Shown: positions 63,820 through 64,000 of the stretch, piece after piece | Layout: each line of letters opens with the position of its first letter | Position numbering within the stretch: the stretch's first letter is position 1 | Assembly (NCBI GenBank): GCA_001769505.1 | Contig: MEOF01000020.1 | Coordinates: 47,130-111,129 of the forward strand | Direction: 5' to 3' | Origin: Bacteroidetes bacterium GWF2_33_38 | GTDB lineage: Bacteria; Bacteroidota; Bacteroidia; Bacteroidales; GWF2-33-38 | DNA: 64,000 bases | Made by a program: the position numbers and the translations under genes | The notes under the pieces: generated by a model | The model's input: only the letters and a program-made list of their open reading frames with translations | What the model was told of the DNA's origin: nothing | The model's database searches: none

Positions 63820-63852
63820 AGCGATGCCACCTCTTTATAAGGTGGCATCGCT
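63820..63852. repeat. REP-like hairpin after cas2
   Basis: Perfect 13-bp arms (AGCGATGCCACCT with AGGTGGCATCGCT) around a 7-base loop. It shares the outer AGCGAT...ATCGCT and inner CCACCT/AGGTGG sequence with the hairpin before cas1; the one difference within the shared arms (A to G at position 7 of the left arm) is matched by the complementary change in the right arm. Confidence 0.93.
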
Positions 63853-63861
63853 TAAAAATGA

Positions 63862-63887
63862 AAAAAGGCAGTCATAACCGCCTTTTT
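63862..63887. terminator. Bidirectional terminator after cas2
   Basis: AAAAAGGC and GCCTTTTT form an 8-bp stem with T-runs on both strands, 10 bases beyond the REP hairpin. It can end the cas transcript and any transcript coming from the CRISPR array on the minus strand. Confidence 0.8.
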
Positions 63888-63959
63888 ACGTTGAAAATAG
63901 CTAGAATTTTTAATGTCAATATTGCAATTAAGTTACTGTATATCAGTTAATAGTCTATT

Positions 63960-64000
63960 GCTGTACTATTTCCAATATTTCAAAGATACTAAATGAAAGC
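63960..64000 (-). CRISPR. CRISPR array, first visible repeat (cut by the window edge)
   Basis: The last 41 bases, read on the minus strand, begin GCTTTCATTTAGTATCTTTG and end at the AT-rich TTGGAAATAGTAC segment. They match the anti-repeat of the predicted tracrRNA (57911-57933), which also supplies the missing 5' bases (TTGTGATTT). Together they suggest a repeat of about 47 nt beginning GTTGTGATTTGC, as in many Bacteroidota type II-C systems. The array is oriented so that crRNAs run leftward toward cas2. Only one partial repeat is in the window, so spacer number is unknown. Confidence 0.75.

Overview
The window looks like a chromosomal segment of an AT-rich Bacteroidota, most likely an anaerobic or facultative Bacteroidales/Marinilabiliales-type organism. 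The evidence is the Bacteroidetes-type -7 promoter motif TAnnTTTG (often without any strong Shine-Dalgarno), many short lipoproteins, the long (about 670 aa) form of urocanase, a gamma-alpha fused 2-oxoacid:ferredoxin oxidoreductase next to butyrate kinase, a fused SpmA/SpmB-like protein, and a type II-C CRISPR system with the long repeat seen in this phylum. No tRNA or rRNA gene was seen. No gene-free stretch exceeds 300 bases; the longest (57711-57971, 14886-15140, 31872-32111) are described below or hold nothing I can recognise.

Layout. 1-3272: end of folC, a VOC protein and two exported proteins of unknown role, with a dispersed inverted repeat. 3277-14063 (all minus strand): a defence island. 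A type I restriction-modification operon (hsdM, hsdS, hsdR) carries a DUF1016/YhcG-type PD-(D/E)XK nuclease between hsdM and hsdS, and a tightly packed cassette of DUF262 protein, AAA ATPase and an unrecognised 279-aa protein between hsdS and hsdR. A truncated RhuM gene follows. 14274-31871: housekeeping and signalling genes (urocanase with a TPR-SpoIIE phosphatase, two-component hybrid kinase, ABC-F, MgtE, YfcE-like phosphodiesterase, SpmAB-like, rhomboid) and small lipoproteins. 32112-41145: a large ABC half transporter, HypC, a beta-propeller/SPOR protein, a serine hydrolase and butyrate kinase. 41225-51159: the oxidoreductase KorAB-like pair, gamma carbonic anhydrase, cytidine deaminase, glucosaminidase, nucleoside phosphorylase, UspA and MtnA. 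51153-57710: hybrid kinase, WD40/pseudo-caspase protein, and an ECF sigma/anti-sigma/DUF4097-like operon.

57851-64000: a type II-C CRISPR-Cas locus. A tracrRNA is predicted on the minus strand, divergent from cas9, with a near-perfect Bacteroidetes promoter, an anti-repeat matching the CRISPR repeat at the window end, and a hairpin-poly(U) terminator. cas9 (1302 aa) is followed by a REP-associated tyrosine transposase (RAYT, HUH family), then cas1 and cas2, then the first CRISPR repeat, cut by the window edge. Two REP-like hairpins with the same AGCGAT...ATCGCT ends and one compensatory base-pair change sit exactly on either side of cas1-cas2, and a third related palindrome lies inside the transposase gene. 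This arrangement is the most unusual thing in the window. The second is the DUF262/AAA/unknown cassette inside the restriction operon.

How the genes work together: KorAB-like oxidoreductase makes acyl-CoA and reduced ferredoxin, and butyrate kinase can harvest ATP from the acyl phosphate (the phosphotransacyl step is not in the window). MtnA, cytidine deaminase and the nucleoside phosphorylase are nucleoside/methionine salvage. The restriction island and the CRISPR locus at the two ends are independent anti-phage layers.
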